The notes below the pieces were generated by a model. That model saw only the letters and a list, made by a program, of their open reading frames with translations. It had not been told where the DNA came from and made no database searches. The translations under genes and the position numbers were made by a program. Of a stretch of DNA of 64,000 nt, positions 43,410-51,950 are shown one piece after another; position 1 is the first letter of the stretch; every line of letters starts with the position of its first letter. The stretch is from Exiguobacterium sp. BMC-KP (GTDB taxonomy: Bacteria > Bacillota > Bacilli > Exiguobacteriales > Exiguobacteriaceae). The stretch is from positions 992,001 through 1,056,000 of the forward strand of contig NZ_LGIW01000015.1 in NCBI RefSeq assembly GCF_001275385.1, read 5' to 3'.

Positions 43410-46250
43410 TTATGATGTGTGATTCGATACGTGTGATGGTGCTGTTGGTGTAGCAGTAGAAGCTGTCAACGCATCATTGATGATACGTGCCTGCTCTACT
43501 TTATGACCTGATGGGTCACCTTCAGCTGTACTTGAGCGACGACGACGACCGATGTAACGAACCGTTTGAATGTCGTTCGGTGCAACCGTCTCAAGACGTG
43601 GTTCTATAAATGACCAAGCACCCATATTTTTCGGTTCTTCTTGCACCCAGACCATCTCTTCGACGGATTCATATCGCGCGATGACTTCTTTTAGAGCTTT
43701 AGCCGGGAATGGATACAGTTCCTCGACACGAACGATCTGTAGCCAATCCAGATTCTCGTCTGATTTTGAAACAGCTTCTGCCAAATCGATTGCCATCTTA
43801 CCAGAACAGAACACAAGGCGCTTGACACGCTCTGGTGCCTCACCAAGACCTGCTTGCTCGATGACACGGCGGAAGCTACCTTCCGTCAATTCAGAGACGT
43901 CAGATGTTGCAAGTGGATGGCGCAAGAGACTCTTCGGTGTCATGACGACGAGCGGGCGAACTTCCTCTTTTCCGAGAATCGCTGCTTGTCGACGTAACAA
44001 GTGGAAGTACTGAGCCGCACTCGATACGTTTGCGACCGTCCAGTTCTTCTCACCCGATAATGTCAAGAAACGTTCGAGACGACCACTCGAGTGTTCCGGT
44101 CCTTGTCCTTCATATCCGTGAGGAAGCAACATAACAAGACCTGACGTTTGTCCCCATTTTGCGCGGCTTGCTGAGATGAACTGGTCGAAAATGACTTGAC
44201 CTGAGTTCGCAAAGTCGCCATACTGTGCTTCCCATAAGACAAGCGTTTCTGGTGCAAAGACATTATAGCCGTATTCAAAGCCAAGAACACCCGCCTCAGA
44301 GAGTGGACTGTTATAGACCGAGAACGAAGCTGTTGCCGTTGATAAAGCATGAAGTGGCGAGAATCCTTCTCCCGTTTTCACATCATGAAGATTGATATTC
44401 CGTTGTGCGAACGTTCCCCGTTCAGAATCTTGCCCGCTCAAGCGAATTGGTGTTCCATCCGAGAGAATCGAAGCGAACGCCAAGGTTTCAGCGTGACCCC
44501 AATCAATCCCGTTCTTCGTTGAGAACGCATCCGTCCGGCGCTTCAGAACCTTCTCAAGTTTATGGAACACTTGGAAGCCATCCGGCCATTGTAATAATTC
44601 TTCGTTGTACGCTGTTAGTGTTTCGATCGAGACACCTGTCTCGATTGTCGGTACGCCTTTAAAGACGACGTCCGGCATGACCCCACCATACTCTTTCTCC
44701 GCATTCGGTACTTTTTCACGAGCCGCTTTCATATGATCATTGATCGATGTCTCAATCGTTTGGATTTCCTCAGCTGTCGCATCCCCGTTCGCAACAAGCG
44801 TTTTTCCATATAAGACACGAATCGGATCATGTTTATGAATCAAATCGTATAAGACCGGATTTGTGTTCATTGGTTCATCCATTTCGTTATGACCAAAACG
44901 ACGGTATCCAATCAAATCGATCATGACATCCTTCTTAAACGTCGCCCGGTACTCACTCGCGAGTAACGCAACAGCGAGACAGCTCTCCGGCTCATCCGCA
45001 TTAACATGGAAGACTGGAATCTCGTAACCCTTAGCCAGGTCACTTGAGTAGCGCGTCGAACGCGAATCCGTTGGTTCTGTCGTAAAGCCGATCGTATTGT
45101 TCGCAATGATGTGAATCGTTCCGCCCGTGTTGTATCCTTTGAGGTTCGCTAAGTTCAGTGTCTCAGCAACGATTCCCTGTCCAGGGAACGCAGCATCCCC
45201 GTGAATCAGGATTGCAGCAGCGGCTGCTTGCTCTTGGCGTGGTGCACCTTTTTGCGTCCGATCATCTTGCGCTGCACGCGTGAAGCCTTCAACGACTGGG
45301 TCGACGAACTCAAGGTGCGATGGGTTGTTCGCAAGTGTCATCCGAACGTCGCGTGTCTTTTGCTCAAGTTTACGGTTTAATCCGAGGTGATACTTGACGT
45401 CTCCCGTCCAACCGTACGTGATGCCGATTGAGCCTTCAGACGGCACGAGGTCGTGGTTCGGTGCATGTTGGAACTCAGCAAAGATCATTTCATATGGTTT
45501 GCCGAGGACGTGAGCCAAAACGTTCAACCGTCCACGGTGTGCCATTCCAATATTGATCGTCTCCGACCCGTTCGAAATAAGGTGTCCGACGATCGTATCA
45601 AGCAATGGTACCATCGCGTCAAGTCCTTCGATGGAGAATCGCTTTTGACCGACATATGTTTTATGCAGGTATTTTTCAAATAGATCTGTCTCAGCCAAAC
45701 GTTTGAACAATTGTTTCTTTTGTTCAGCGTCAAGTGTCGCTGTCAAAGCCCCTTGTTCGATTTTCTGACGAAGCCATTTCTTTTCATCCAAATCATCGAC
45801 ATGTTGGAATTCAACAGCTGCGGCACCTGTATACTGTGCTTTTAAATGCTCGATCCCTTCGAACGCGTCCTGTATACCAGGTTGTGGCTCTGGACAAACG
45901 AGTGAGACCGGCATTTTGCGAAGATCTGCTTCAGTCAAACCGTATTGATTTAATTCGAATAAACCTGTTTCTCGCGGATGGTCCTTCAGCGGATAGATAT
46001 CCGCCGCAAGATGTCCTTTTGCACGAATTTGTTCCGCTAAACGATTCGCCGCAAGATATTTTTCGAAATCTCCTGTCTCGACTTGCATCGGTGTGACTGG
46101 TTCCGTCACTGGTGCGCCGTGCTCTTCGAAATAAGCACGCGTCTCCTCATCAACAGATGTTTTGTCTTCTAAAAAACGCTCGTACAATTCAATGATGTAG
46201 CCAAGGTTTGGTCCATAGAATGCTTGTTGATCTTGCTCGTGGCCTGCCAT
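43410..46250 (-). CDS. odhA: 2-oxoglutarate dehydrogenase E1 component
   Basis: A 946-residue thiamine diphosphate-dependent E1 subunit. LGYIIELYERFLEDKTSV opens the N-terminus, and the ThDP-binding parts follow (GMAHRGRLNVLAHVLGKPY, IHGDAAFPGQGIVAETLNL). The C-terminal half has SGQDSERGTFAQRN, FEYGYN and LPHGYEGQGPEHSSGRLER. It decarboxylates 2-oxoglutarate for succinyl-CoA synthesis. Length matches Bacillus OdhA (about 944). A cre box lies 74 bases before the ATG. Confidence 0.97.
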   Translation of the reverse strand: MAGHEQDQQAFYGPNLGYIIELYERFLEDKTSVDEETRAYFEEHGAPVTEPVTPMQVETGDFEKYLAANRLAEQIRAKGHLAADIYPLKDHPRETGLFELNQYGLTEADLRKMPVSLVCPEPQPGIQDAFEGIEHLKAQYTGAAAVEFQHVDDLDEKKWLRQKIEQGALTATLDAEQKKQLFKRLAETDLFEKYLHKTYVGQKRFSIEGLDAMVPLLDTIVGHLISNGSETINIGMAHRGRLNVLAHVLGKPYEMIFAEFQHAPNHDLVPSEGSIGITYGWTGDVKYHLGLNRKLEQKTRDVRMTLANNPSHLEFVDPVVEGFTRAAQDDRTQKGAPRQEQAAAAAILIHGDAAFPGQGIVAETLNLANLKGYNTGGTIHIIANNTIGFTTEPTDSRSTRYSSDLAKGYEIPVFHVNADEPESCLAVALLASEYRATFKKDVMIDLIGYRRFGHNEMDEPMNTNPVLYDLIHKHDPIRVLYGKTLVANGDATAEEIQTIETSINDHMKAAREKVPNAEKEYGGVMPDVVFKGVPTIETGVSIETLTAYNEELLQWPDGFQVFHKLEKVLKRRTDAFSTKNGIDWGHAETLAFASILSDGTPIRLSGQDSERGTFAQRNINLHDVKTGEGFSPLHALSTATASFSVYNSPLSEAGVLGFEYGYNVFAPETLVLWEAQYGDFANSGQVIFDQFISASRAKWGQTSGLVMLLPHGYEGQGPEHSSGRLERFLTLSGEKNWTVANVSSAAQYFHLLRRQAAILGKEEVRPLVVMTPKSLLRHPLATSDVSELTEGSFRRVIEQAGLGEAPERVKRLVFCSGKMAIDLAEAVSKSDENLDWLQIVRVEELYPFPAKALKEVIARYESVEEMVWVQEEPKNMGAWSFIEPRLETVAPNDIQTVRYIGRRRRSSTAEGDPSGHKVEQARIINDALTASTATPTAPSHVSNHTS

Positions 46251-46323
46251 GTACGGTTCCCCCCGTTTCTATATTTCTCCCCACACACCTAATGGTTGTA
46301 AGATGTGTTTCCAGCCCTCTACC

Positions 46324-46337
46324 TGTTAGCGCTTTCA
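46324..46337 (-). promoter_or_regulatory. cre (CcpA) box upstream of odhA
   Basis: On the minus strand TGAAAGCGCTAACA matches the cre consensus TGWAANCGNTNWCA at every defined position. It lies 74 bases upstream of the odhA start, as expected for glucose repression of a TCA-cycle operon. Confidence 0.7.
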
Positions 46338-46523
46338 AAAGGACTTGCATTGATGAAGCGCTGAACGTCATGATACGGAATGTTTGCGTCATTCTTTCAT
46401 GAAAGTGCCTTCGTTACTATATTACTACTCTTTTCTTGTGTGTGCATTTCGAATTCCCAAATTCTTGCGCTCAAATGTATAAGTTTTTCTTATGACCCCT
46501 TGATCAGTAATTTATGAACAAGT

Positions 46524-46560
46524 AAAAACCGACGTATCTGCACCGAGATACGTCGGTTTG
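46524..46560 (-). terminator. Terminator of the amino-acid ABC operon
   Basis: Perfect 14-base arms AAACCGACGTATCT / AGATACGTCGGTTT around a 6-base loop, directly after the stop of the ATPase gene. Confidence 0.85.
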
Positions 46561-46561
46561 A

Positions 46562-47290
46562 TCATAATACCTTACTGAGAAACGATTGAGTCCGTTCATG
46601 TTGCGGAGCATCAAACAATGCTTGTGGCACATTCTCTTCGACGATGTATCCACCATCCATGAACAGAACGCGATCGCCAACTTCACGAGCAAATCCCATC
46701 TCATGAGTCACGACGACCATCGTCATCCCTTCAAGAGCGAGTTGTTTCATGACGGCAAGCACGTCACCGACCATTTCTGGGTCAAGTGCAGACGTCGGCT
46801 CGTCAAATAACATGATTTTTGGATTCATCGCGAGCGCTCGAGCAATCGCAACTCGTTGCTTTTGACCCCCAGACAACTCTCCCGGATAATTGTCAGCTTT
46901 TTCACGTAATCCGACTTTATCAAGGAGTTCAAGTGCTCGTTTTTTCGCCTGTTCTTTATCCGATTTACGGACTTTAATTGGTGCAAGGGTGACGTTCTCA
47001 AGTACAGTTTTATGCGGGAAAAGATTAAAGTGTTGAAAAACCATCCCGACTTCTTCTCGGACTTTGTTAATATCAACTTTTGAACTCGTAATATCATGAT
47101 TATCGATGATGACCGTACCACCCGTAATCTCCTCTAGACGATTCAAGCAGCGAAGGAACGTGCTTTTACCAGATCCAGACGGACCAATGACACAAACGAC
47201 TTCTTTTTCGGCAATCGAAACGTTAATATCTTTTAGGACCTCGTTCGAACCAAATGATTTCTTTAGATTCTTCACTTCAATGATACTCAT
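46562..47290 (-). CDS. Polar amino-acid ABC transporter ATPase (GlnQ-like)
   Basis: A 242-residue ABC ATPase. The Walker A is [14 protein letters not shown] near residue 33, the Q-loop is [13 protein letters not shown], the signature is [15 protein letters not shown], the Walker B is [15 protein letters not shown], and the switch is VTHEMGF. It closely resembles GlnQ of B. subtilis, so glutamine or another polar amino acid is likely. GGAGG lies 11 bases before the ATG, which overlaps the end of the permease gene. It is the last gene of a three-gene unit. Confidence 0.92.
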   Translation of the reverse strand: MSIIEVKNLKKSFGSNEVLKDINVSIAEKEVVCVIGPSGSGKSTFLRCLNRLEEITGGTVIIDNHDITSSKVDINKVREEVGMVFQHFNLFPHKTVLENVTLAPIKVRKSDKEQAKKRALELLDKVGLREKADNYPGELSGGQKQRVAIARALAMNPKIMLFDEPTSALDPEMVGDVLAVMKQLALEGMTMVVVTHEMGFAREVGDRVLFMDGGYIVEENVPQALFDAPQHERTQSFLSKVL

Positions 47291-47931
47291 CGTAATGTAA
47301 ACCTCCGTTCCAAGAACTTCGCCACTAAGGACAATAGATAAATGATGACGAAGTACATCAATCCGACAACGGACCAGACGATGAATGGTTCAAACGTCGT
47401 TGACTGCTGGACTTGTCCTTGTTGTGTCAAGTCAGCAATTCCGATGATCGACAGCAACGACGTATCCTTTAAGCTAATGATCGATTGGTTCGTAATCGTT
47501 GGTAACATCCGCCGAAATGCTTGTGGCAGGATAATTTGTACCATCGTTTGACGCCCTGTCATCCCGAGTGAACGGGCTGCTTCTGTTTGTCCTTTATCAA
47601 TCGACTGGATACCTGCTCGAATGATTTCCGCAAAATACGCGCCGGCATTGATTGCGACCGTCAGTATCCCTGCATACATTCGGTCCATTGATAACCATTC
47701 GAGCGAATTAAGTCCAAAATAGATGAAGAATAACTGGACGATGAACGGTGTTCCGCGAATGACATCAATATAGATAATCGCAATTCCGTTTAAAATCTTT
47801 GATGGAGACAAACGCATCAAGGCAACGACTAATCCGATCAGAAAACCGACGATGACAGCAATGATGAAAATATACAACGTGACTTGAAGCCCTTCCAAGA
47901 AAAATGGAAATGCGGTTTTGACCACTTCCAT
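47287..47931 (-). CDS. Polar amino-acid ABC transporter permease
   Basis: A 214-residue inner-membrane permease with about five helices, starting near [20 protein letters not shown]. The binding-protein-dependent transport signature [20 protein letters not shown] is present, followed by [19 protein letters not shown]. This is the HisM/GlnP type. It follows the binding-protein gene after 31 bases with AAGGGAG upstream, and its end overlaps the ATPase start. Specificity cannot be read from the permease. Confidence 0.92.
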   Translation of the reverse strand: MEVVKTAFPFFLEGLQVTLYIFIIAVIVGFLIGLVVALMRLSPSKILNGIAIIYIDVIRGTPFIVQLFFIYFGLNSLEWLSMDRMYAGILTVAINAGAYFAEIIRAGIQSIDKGQTEAARSLGMTGRQTMVQIILPQAFRRMLPTITNQSIISLKDTSLLSIIGIADLTQQGQVQQSTTFEPFIVWSVVGLMYFVIIYLLSLVAKFLERRFTLR

Positions 47932-47962
47932 TGGCTATCCCACTCCCTTATCGCCTTGCGAC

Positions 47963-48730
47963 TTATTTTAAATACGTGTCGACGATTTTGTCGTATTCAC
48001 CGTTTTCTTTCAGGTTCGCAAGTCCTTTGTTGATTTTCTTCATCAGATCTTCGTTCTCACCTTTTAAGACAGCGATTCCATAATTATCTCCGTTGAGACG
48101 ATCTCCGACCAGTTTTAATCCAAGATTTTGTTGTTTGTTTGCATACGAGATGACTGGATAATCTTCAATCAAGGCTGCTGCGTTACCGTTCTTCACTTCT
48201 TGGAACATTGCTGGACTATCATTGAACTGCGTGACTGTGAAACCAAGTTTATCTGCGTTATCCGTTGCATATTTTGCGCCAGTCGTTCCTTTTTTGACGG
48301 CTACTTTTTTCCCTTTAAGATCGTTGACAGATTTGATACCATTTTCATCTTCTTTGACGACTAGAATAAGACCAGCTTTGAAGTATGGATCTGAGAATGT
48401 AACGACTTTTTTCCGTTCTGGTGTAATACTCATCCCAGCAATCGCAACGTCCAATTGATTCGCTTGTAGAGCCGGAATGATACCGCTAAAGTCCATTGCT
48501 TCGAATTGAATCTTAAAGTTCTGATCTTTGGCGATTGCTTTCATGAGATCAATATCAATTCCTTTGTACGTATCTCCGTCTTTATACTCGAACGGTGGAT
48601 ACGTAACGTCGATACCTACCTTATACGTCTTTCCTTCTGACGACTCTTCTTCTTTTGAACCGATACTACATGCACCAAGCACGAGAATACAGCTCATCAA
48701 GAGCGCTAGCAAGATACTCCCTTTTTTCAT
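47963..48730 (-). CDS. Polar amino-acid ABC transporter binding lipoprotein
   Basis: A 255-residue lipoprotein. MKKGSILLALLMSCILVLGAC is the signal with lipobox LGAC (Cys 21). A periplasmic-binding-protein type 2 domain follows (YKVGIDVTYPPFEYKDGD, IDIDLMKAIA, FDVAIAG-like LDVAIAGMSITPERKKVV). It captures an amino acid outside the membrane and delivers it to the permease. AGGAGAGGGG precedes the ATG. It is the first gene of the transporter operon. Its closest look is to glutamine- or arginine-type binding proteins. Confidence 0.92.
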   Translation of the reverse strand: MKKGSILLALLMSCILVLGACSIGSKEEESSEGKTYKVGIDVTYPPFEYKDGDTYKGIDIDLMKAIAKDQNFKIQFEAMDFSGIIPALQANQLDVAIAGMSITPERKKVVTFSDPYFKAGLILVVKEDENGIKSVNDLKGKKVAVKKGTTGAKYATDNADKLGFTVTQFNDSPAMFQEVKNGNAAALIEDYPVISYANKQQNLGLKLVGDRLNGDNYGIAVLKGENEDLMKKINKGLANLKENGEYDKIVDTYLK

Positions 48731-48883
48731 GTTTGCTTCCCCTCTCCTATGTCTTAAAGAATGTTGTCTCCACTTAGTACTTTCCCTGAAGAGTACCCTC
48801 TTTAAAACGTATTTTACCAGAAAAATTCTAAAAAGATAAACTTTTCTGAATGTTTATTCGATACAGCCGTTTTCTATTCAAAC

Positions 48884-48922
48884 AAAAAAAGTAGGCAATC
48901 CATCATTGGATTGCCTACTTCA
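48884..48922 (-). terminator. Terminator of the tRNA gene
   Basis: Perfect 14-base arms AAGTAGGCAATCCA / TGGATTGCCTACTT around TCAT, with a T run following on the minus strand. Confidence 0.85.
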
Positions 48923-48930
48923 ACCATTTA

Positions 48931-49014
48931 TGCCGCCGAGAGGACTTGAACCTCCACGGTGTTGCCACCACTAGATTCTGAGTCTAGCGCGTCTACCAGT
49001 TCCGCCACGACGAC
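48931..49014 (-). tRNA. tRNA-Leu (anticodon CAG)
   Basis: An 84-base class II tRNA. The acceptor stem pairs GTCGTCG with CGGCGGC, and the discriminator is A. The anticodon stem-loop reads CTAGACT-CAG-AATCTAG, giving anticodon CAG for Leu codon CUG. A long variable arm (TGGTGGCAACACCG) and the T-loop GGTTCAAGTCC are present. The 3' CCA is not encoded. It is a single tRNA between the ABC operon and the hydrolase gene, with its own terminator. Confidence 0.95.
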
Positions 49015-49056
49015 GTTGATTTATGATATTAATATAGCGGGTAATGAACTGAGTTG

Positions 49057-49989
49057 TCAATCATTTCGCAAGATGCTCCGCACGAACTTCTCAACGACCT
49101 CGTCATATAATGCGGGGTCTTCAAAATAGGCCATAGCATGCGCAGCGTTCGGAATGACGACAAGTTCTTTTTCCGTCGGACATGCTTCGTATAACTCATA
49201 CACCATCTCCGTTGGAACGAACGTATCCGCTCCACCATGAATGAAGAGGATTGGCACCTGTGCTTTTTTAACTTGTTTTAAAGCAGATGCTTCTCGGAAG
49301 GAGTAACCAGCTTTCAGTTTCGTCAACAGACTTGTCATGCCTAAAAACGGGAAATGTGGCAATCGATACATTCGTTTCATCTGATATGCAAGGACTGCAT
49401 TGACGGACGTATAGGCACAATCCGAAATGATCCCTTTAATTTGTGGTGGAAGTTGTTCGCCGCTTGTCATTAAGACGGTTGCGCCTCCCATCGAAACGCC
49501 ATGTAAGAACAACTTCGCATCTTGTCCGATTCGTTCGATCAGATAGTTCGACCAGCTAAGGCAGTCTTCACGATCATGCCATCCGAATCCAATATAATGA
49601 CCGTCGCTCATCCCGTGTCCGCGGTTGTCAGGCATCATAACGTGAAAACCAGCTTGATGGTATAAATAGGCGAAGCCAGCTAAATCCGTACCGACGCCTC
49701 CATATCCATGCACAAGGATGACAATTCGATCAGACGGCACTACTGCCGGAAGAAAATGTCCACGTAATGTTAAACCATCCTTAGCTTGAATCTCGATTCG
49801 CTCAAGCGGTTGTTCCTTGATCCATGTCTGACCAGGTTGCATCAATCGGACCATCTCGTCACTTAAGTCTCGATTATTCGATAAGAAGGGTTTTGGATTC
49901 GTAGCAATCGCCATTTCATAAAAATAATAACTTGCTGCCACTAGTCCGGATCCGATGACCCCTAAACCAATTTTTGTTCTCCGACGCAT
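49057..49989 (-). CDS. Membrane-anchored alpha/beta hydrolase
   Basis: A 310-residue alpha/beta hydrolase with an N-terminal membrane anchor (KIGLGVIGSGLVAASYYFY). The fold shows ILVHGYGGVGTDLAGF, the nucleophile elbow HGVSMGGATVL, DNRGHGMSDG, the acid in IHGGADTFVP, and the histidine in PNAAHAMAY. It resembles the YqkD family of Bacillales. The substrate is unknown; esterase or acyl-transfer activity at the membrane is likely. The start was set at ATG 49989 behind AGGGAG; a GTG at 49998 is less likely. It follows the AbrB-like gene after 21 bases. Confidence 0.85.
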   Translation of the reverse strand: MRRRTKIGLGVIGSGLVAASYYFYEMAIATNPKPFLSNNRDLSDEMVRLMQPGQTWIKEQPLERIEIQAKDGLTLRGHFLPAVVPSDRIVILVHGYGGVGTDLAGFAYLYHQAGFHVMMPDNRGHGMSDGHYIGFGWHDREDCLSWSNYLIERIGQDAKLFLHGVSMGGATVLMTSGEQLPPQIKGIISDCAYTSVNAVLAYQMKRMYRLPHFPFLGMTSLLTKLKAGYSFREASALKQVKKAQVPILFIHGGADTFVPTEMVYELYEACPTEKELVVIPNAAHAMAYFEDPALYDEVVEKFVRSILRND

Positions 49990-50010
49990 CTGCTTCACTC
50001 CCTCTTTCAG

Positions 50011-50352
50011 TTATAACTCGATTTTCAATTGAGCAGTATGGTCGTCTTCTTCATCCTGCAAGACTTGTTGACGTAATCGTTGTTCCTGTTGCTGGCGCCG
50101 GTAAGCAAACTCTTGTACGAGCTCTGCTCCTGTAAAACCGTCTTCTACGAGTTCGCTTAAGAGTTCGGTCTCTGTCTCGACGACCTCACCGGGACGTCGC
50201 ATGACGAGAACATCTCCTACTTGCGCGACCAACAACTCATCTTCTAATCGTAGTGCATCATAAAAAGGTTCCGGTAACGTCATCCGACGTGTCTCCGGGT
50301 TGATGTGGACTCGTTTATAAACGCCTAATGCTTGAAACTTACGACGTGCCAT
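50011..50352 (-). CDS. AbrB/SpoVT-like DNA-binding protein (tentative)
   Basis: A 113-residue protein. The first 60 residues include VHINPETRRMTLPEPFYDAL and LVAQVGDVLVMRRP, which fit the swapped-hairpin AbrB/SpoVT/MazE fold. A Glu/Gln/Arg-rich helical tail follows (LVQEFAYRRQQQEQRLRQQV). A DNA-binding regulator is possible, but no family was confirmed. AAAAGGAGAG precedes the ATG. It lies 14 bases after the S66 peptidase and 21 bases before the hydrolase, so all three likely form one unit. Confidence 0.6.
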   Translation of the reverse strand: MARRKFQALGVYKRVHINPETRRMTLPEPFYDALRLEDELLVAQVGDVLVMRRPGEVVETETELLSELVEDGFTGAELVQEFAYRRQQQEQRLRQQVLQDEEDDHTAQLKIEL

Positions 50353-50366
50353 TGAGTGCTCTCCTT

Positions 50367-51377
50367 TTAATTAAACGTAATATCAATTCGTGAGTCTTTT
50401 CCTTGAATGCGTATTGTACCTGTCGCCCCATTGACTAAGGTCAATTGCGGTGGTTGATGACCGATATCAAGGTCATATAAGACCGGTAAGCCCGTTTCAT
50501 CTGATAGATTTTGATACACGTGTAGCCATGTCAGATCTTCAACAATCTGCGCAGACGTGCGACCAAATAAAAAGCCAGACGCATGATTGAACCAGCCGGC
50601 GTATGCCATTTGTCGTAATGTCCGATGTACCTCTGCTGAATTTGCTTCTGACACCTCGAAATACCAAAGAATTGCTTCCCCGTTTAACTCGTCTCGCTGG
50701 AACCGATCAACATCTCCATATGGTGTTCCAATCAAATGACGAATCGTCTCAAGACAACCGCCAAGCAATCGTCCTGTCACTTCTGTTCGCTCATCGAGTG
50801 CTTTCCATTCTGTCTGTTCCGTCAGTTGAAAGATAGAACGCTCCGCATGTTCATCGCTTACCCAATCAGCTTGATAACGATCGGAAGCCCATTGTGTGAC
50901 GCTTCCTCCCGATACCGTTGCTAATACCCGTCGCCATGCACTTCTCGTCTCATCCCATTCTTCACTCCGAAGTTCAATGAAATTCGGACCATGTGCTGTC
51001 GCGATCCCTGTCTGAAGCGTCAGACTGAGTAATAATGTACTGATGTCTGAATAACCAAGCAGCCATTTCACTTGATAAGCAGATGGCGTCAATTCAGGTA
51101 AAATGTCAATCGCACGTTCTCCGCCAAATGGCGGGATGACGGCATCAATCGTCTTATCCGTCATCATGCGATTTAATTCTTCAGCTCTTTGCTTGACCGG
51201 CGCACTTTCAGCGTATTGATGCGACCAAATCGTTTCGCCTAAACGGACGGTCATTTGTCGTGCTTGTACCTGTTCTACTGCTCGTTCAACCCATTTATGT
51301 TGTTGTTCGCGTAATCCAGAGGAGGGCGCCGTCACTCCGATCGTTTGACCTGTCCAACCTAAAAATGGATATTTCAT
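50367..51377 (-). CDS. S66-family peptidase (LD-carboxypeptidase / MccF-like)
   Basis: A 336-residue S66 serine peptidase. GVTAPSSGLREQQHKWV opens the N-terminal domain; PPFGGERAIDILPEL and LLGYSDISTLLLSL carry the nucleophile Ser region. The C-terminal half carries Glu/His residues (GCLETIRHLIGTPYGD; DIGHQPPQLTLVNGATG). S66 enzymes either trim murein L,D-peptides or, as MccF, inactivate microcin C-type compounds. This one cannot be placed with certainty. TAGGAGG precedes the ATG. First gene of a three-gene unit. Confidence 0.85.
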   Translation of the reverse strand: MKYPFLGWTGQTIGVTAPSSGLREQQHKWVERAVEQVQARQMTVRLGETIWSHQYAESAPVKQRAEELNRMMTDKTIDAVIPPFGGERAIDILPELTPSAYQVKWLLGYSDISTLLLSLTLQTGIATAHGPNFIELRSEEWDETRSAWRRVLATVSGGSVTQWASDRYQADWVSDEHAERSIFQLTEQTEWKALDERTEVTGRLLGGCLETIRHLIGTPYGDVDRFQRDELNGEAILWYFEVSEANSAEVHRTLRQMAYAGWFNHASGFLFGRTSAQIVEDLTWLHVYQNLSDETGLPVLYDLDIGHQPPQLTLVNGATGTIRIQGKDSRIDITFN

Positions 51378-51493
51378 GGTGACCTCCTATAGTTCGTATT
51401 TTTAATATATGTTTCCGTCCAAATATGTGTTTATTATACCGTTATTGTTCTCCATTACCAACTTTTATCCCGCTAGCATATTGCGACCCGAAC

Positions 51494-51557
51494 AAAAAAG
51501 TACGATTCTATCTGAGCGACGAGATCTTGGATGTCGCATAGACGAAACCGTACTTTA
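51494..51557 (-). terminator. Terminator after DUF779 gene
   Basis: AAAGTACG pairs with CGTACTTT across a structured loop with inner CTAT/ATAG and GCGAC/GTCGC pairs, with a T run on the minus strand. Confidence 0.65.
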
Positions 51558-51565
51558 TCTATTTA

Positions 51566-51934
51566 TTAGTTTGAAGCTGACAGCTCAGCGTATTCCTCTT
51601 TCGTGAACGCACGGGAACGTGTCAAAAAACGTTTTCCTTCGACACCTTCAAGTGAGAACATTCCACCCCGACCATTCACGACATCAATGATGAGCTGGGT
51701 ATGTTTCCAGTATTCATACTGATCTTCGTGAATGTAAAACGGACAGCCACCAATCTCTCCGAGTTTTTTATCCTGATCTCCAAGGAAAAGATCGCCCTGC
51801 GCAAAACACATCGGGGAACTGCCATCGCAACAACCACCAGATTGATGAAACATCAACGGACCGTGTTTTTCTCTCAACTGGTCGATCAATTCAAGACAAG
51901 CTGCCGTCGCCTGAACACGTTCCACCATTTGCAT
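51566..51934 (-). CDS. DUF779 family protein
   Basis: A 122-residue cysteine-rich protein. FHQSGGCCDGSSPMC near residue 30 is the mark of DUF779, followed by LGEIGGCPFYIHEDQYEYW and ending with RFLTRSRAFTKEE. The family is normally found next to AldB/ExaC-type aldehyde dehydrogenases, as here, and may be a metal-binding partner of the enzyme; its role is not proven. It starts 16 bases after the dehydrogenase stop with AAAGGA upstream, so both belong to one mRNA. Confidence 0.9.
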   Translation of the reverse strand: MQMVERVQATAACLELIDQLREKHGPLMFHQSGGCCDGSSPMCFAQGDLFLGDQDKKLGEIGGCPFYIHEDQYEYWKHTQLIIDVVNGRGGMFSLEGVEGKRFLTRSRAFTKEEYAELSASN

Positions 51935-51950
51935 CCACGTCCTTTCTGAC

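Larger units (their letters stand above)
46251..46561 (-). other. odhA upstream region without a gene
   Basis: A 311-base non-coding stretch. It holds the odhA leader with the cre box at 46324-46337 and the terminator of the ABC transporter operon at 46524-46559. No ORF with a ribosome binding site is seen. Confidence 0.6.

Noticed and set aside
46189-46402. Short overlapping frames at the odhA 5' end
   Set aside because: Both strands carry 64-67-codon frames, but they overlap the odhA start and its leader and lack ribosome binding sites.
48731-48930. T-box or other amino-acid leader before the ABC transporter operon
   Set aside because: No T-box sequence (AGGGTGGNACCGCG-like) and no antiterminator pair were seen; only a possible -10 element (TAAAAT) upstream.
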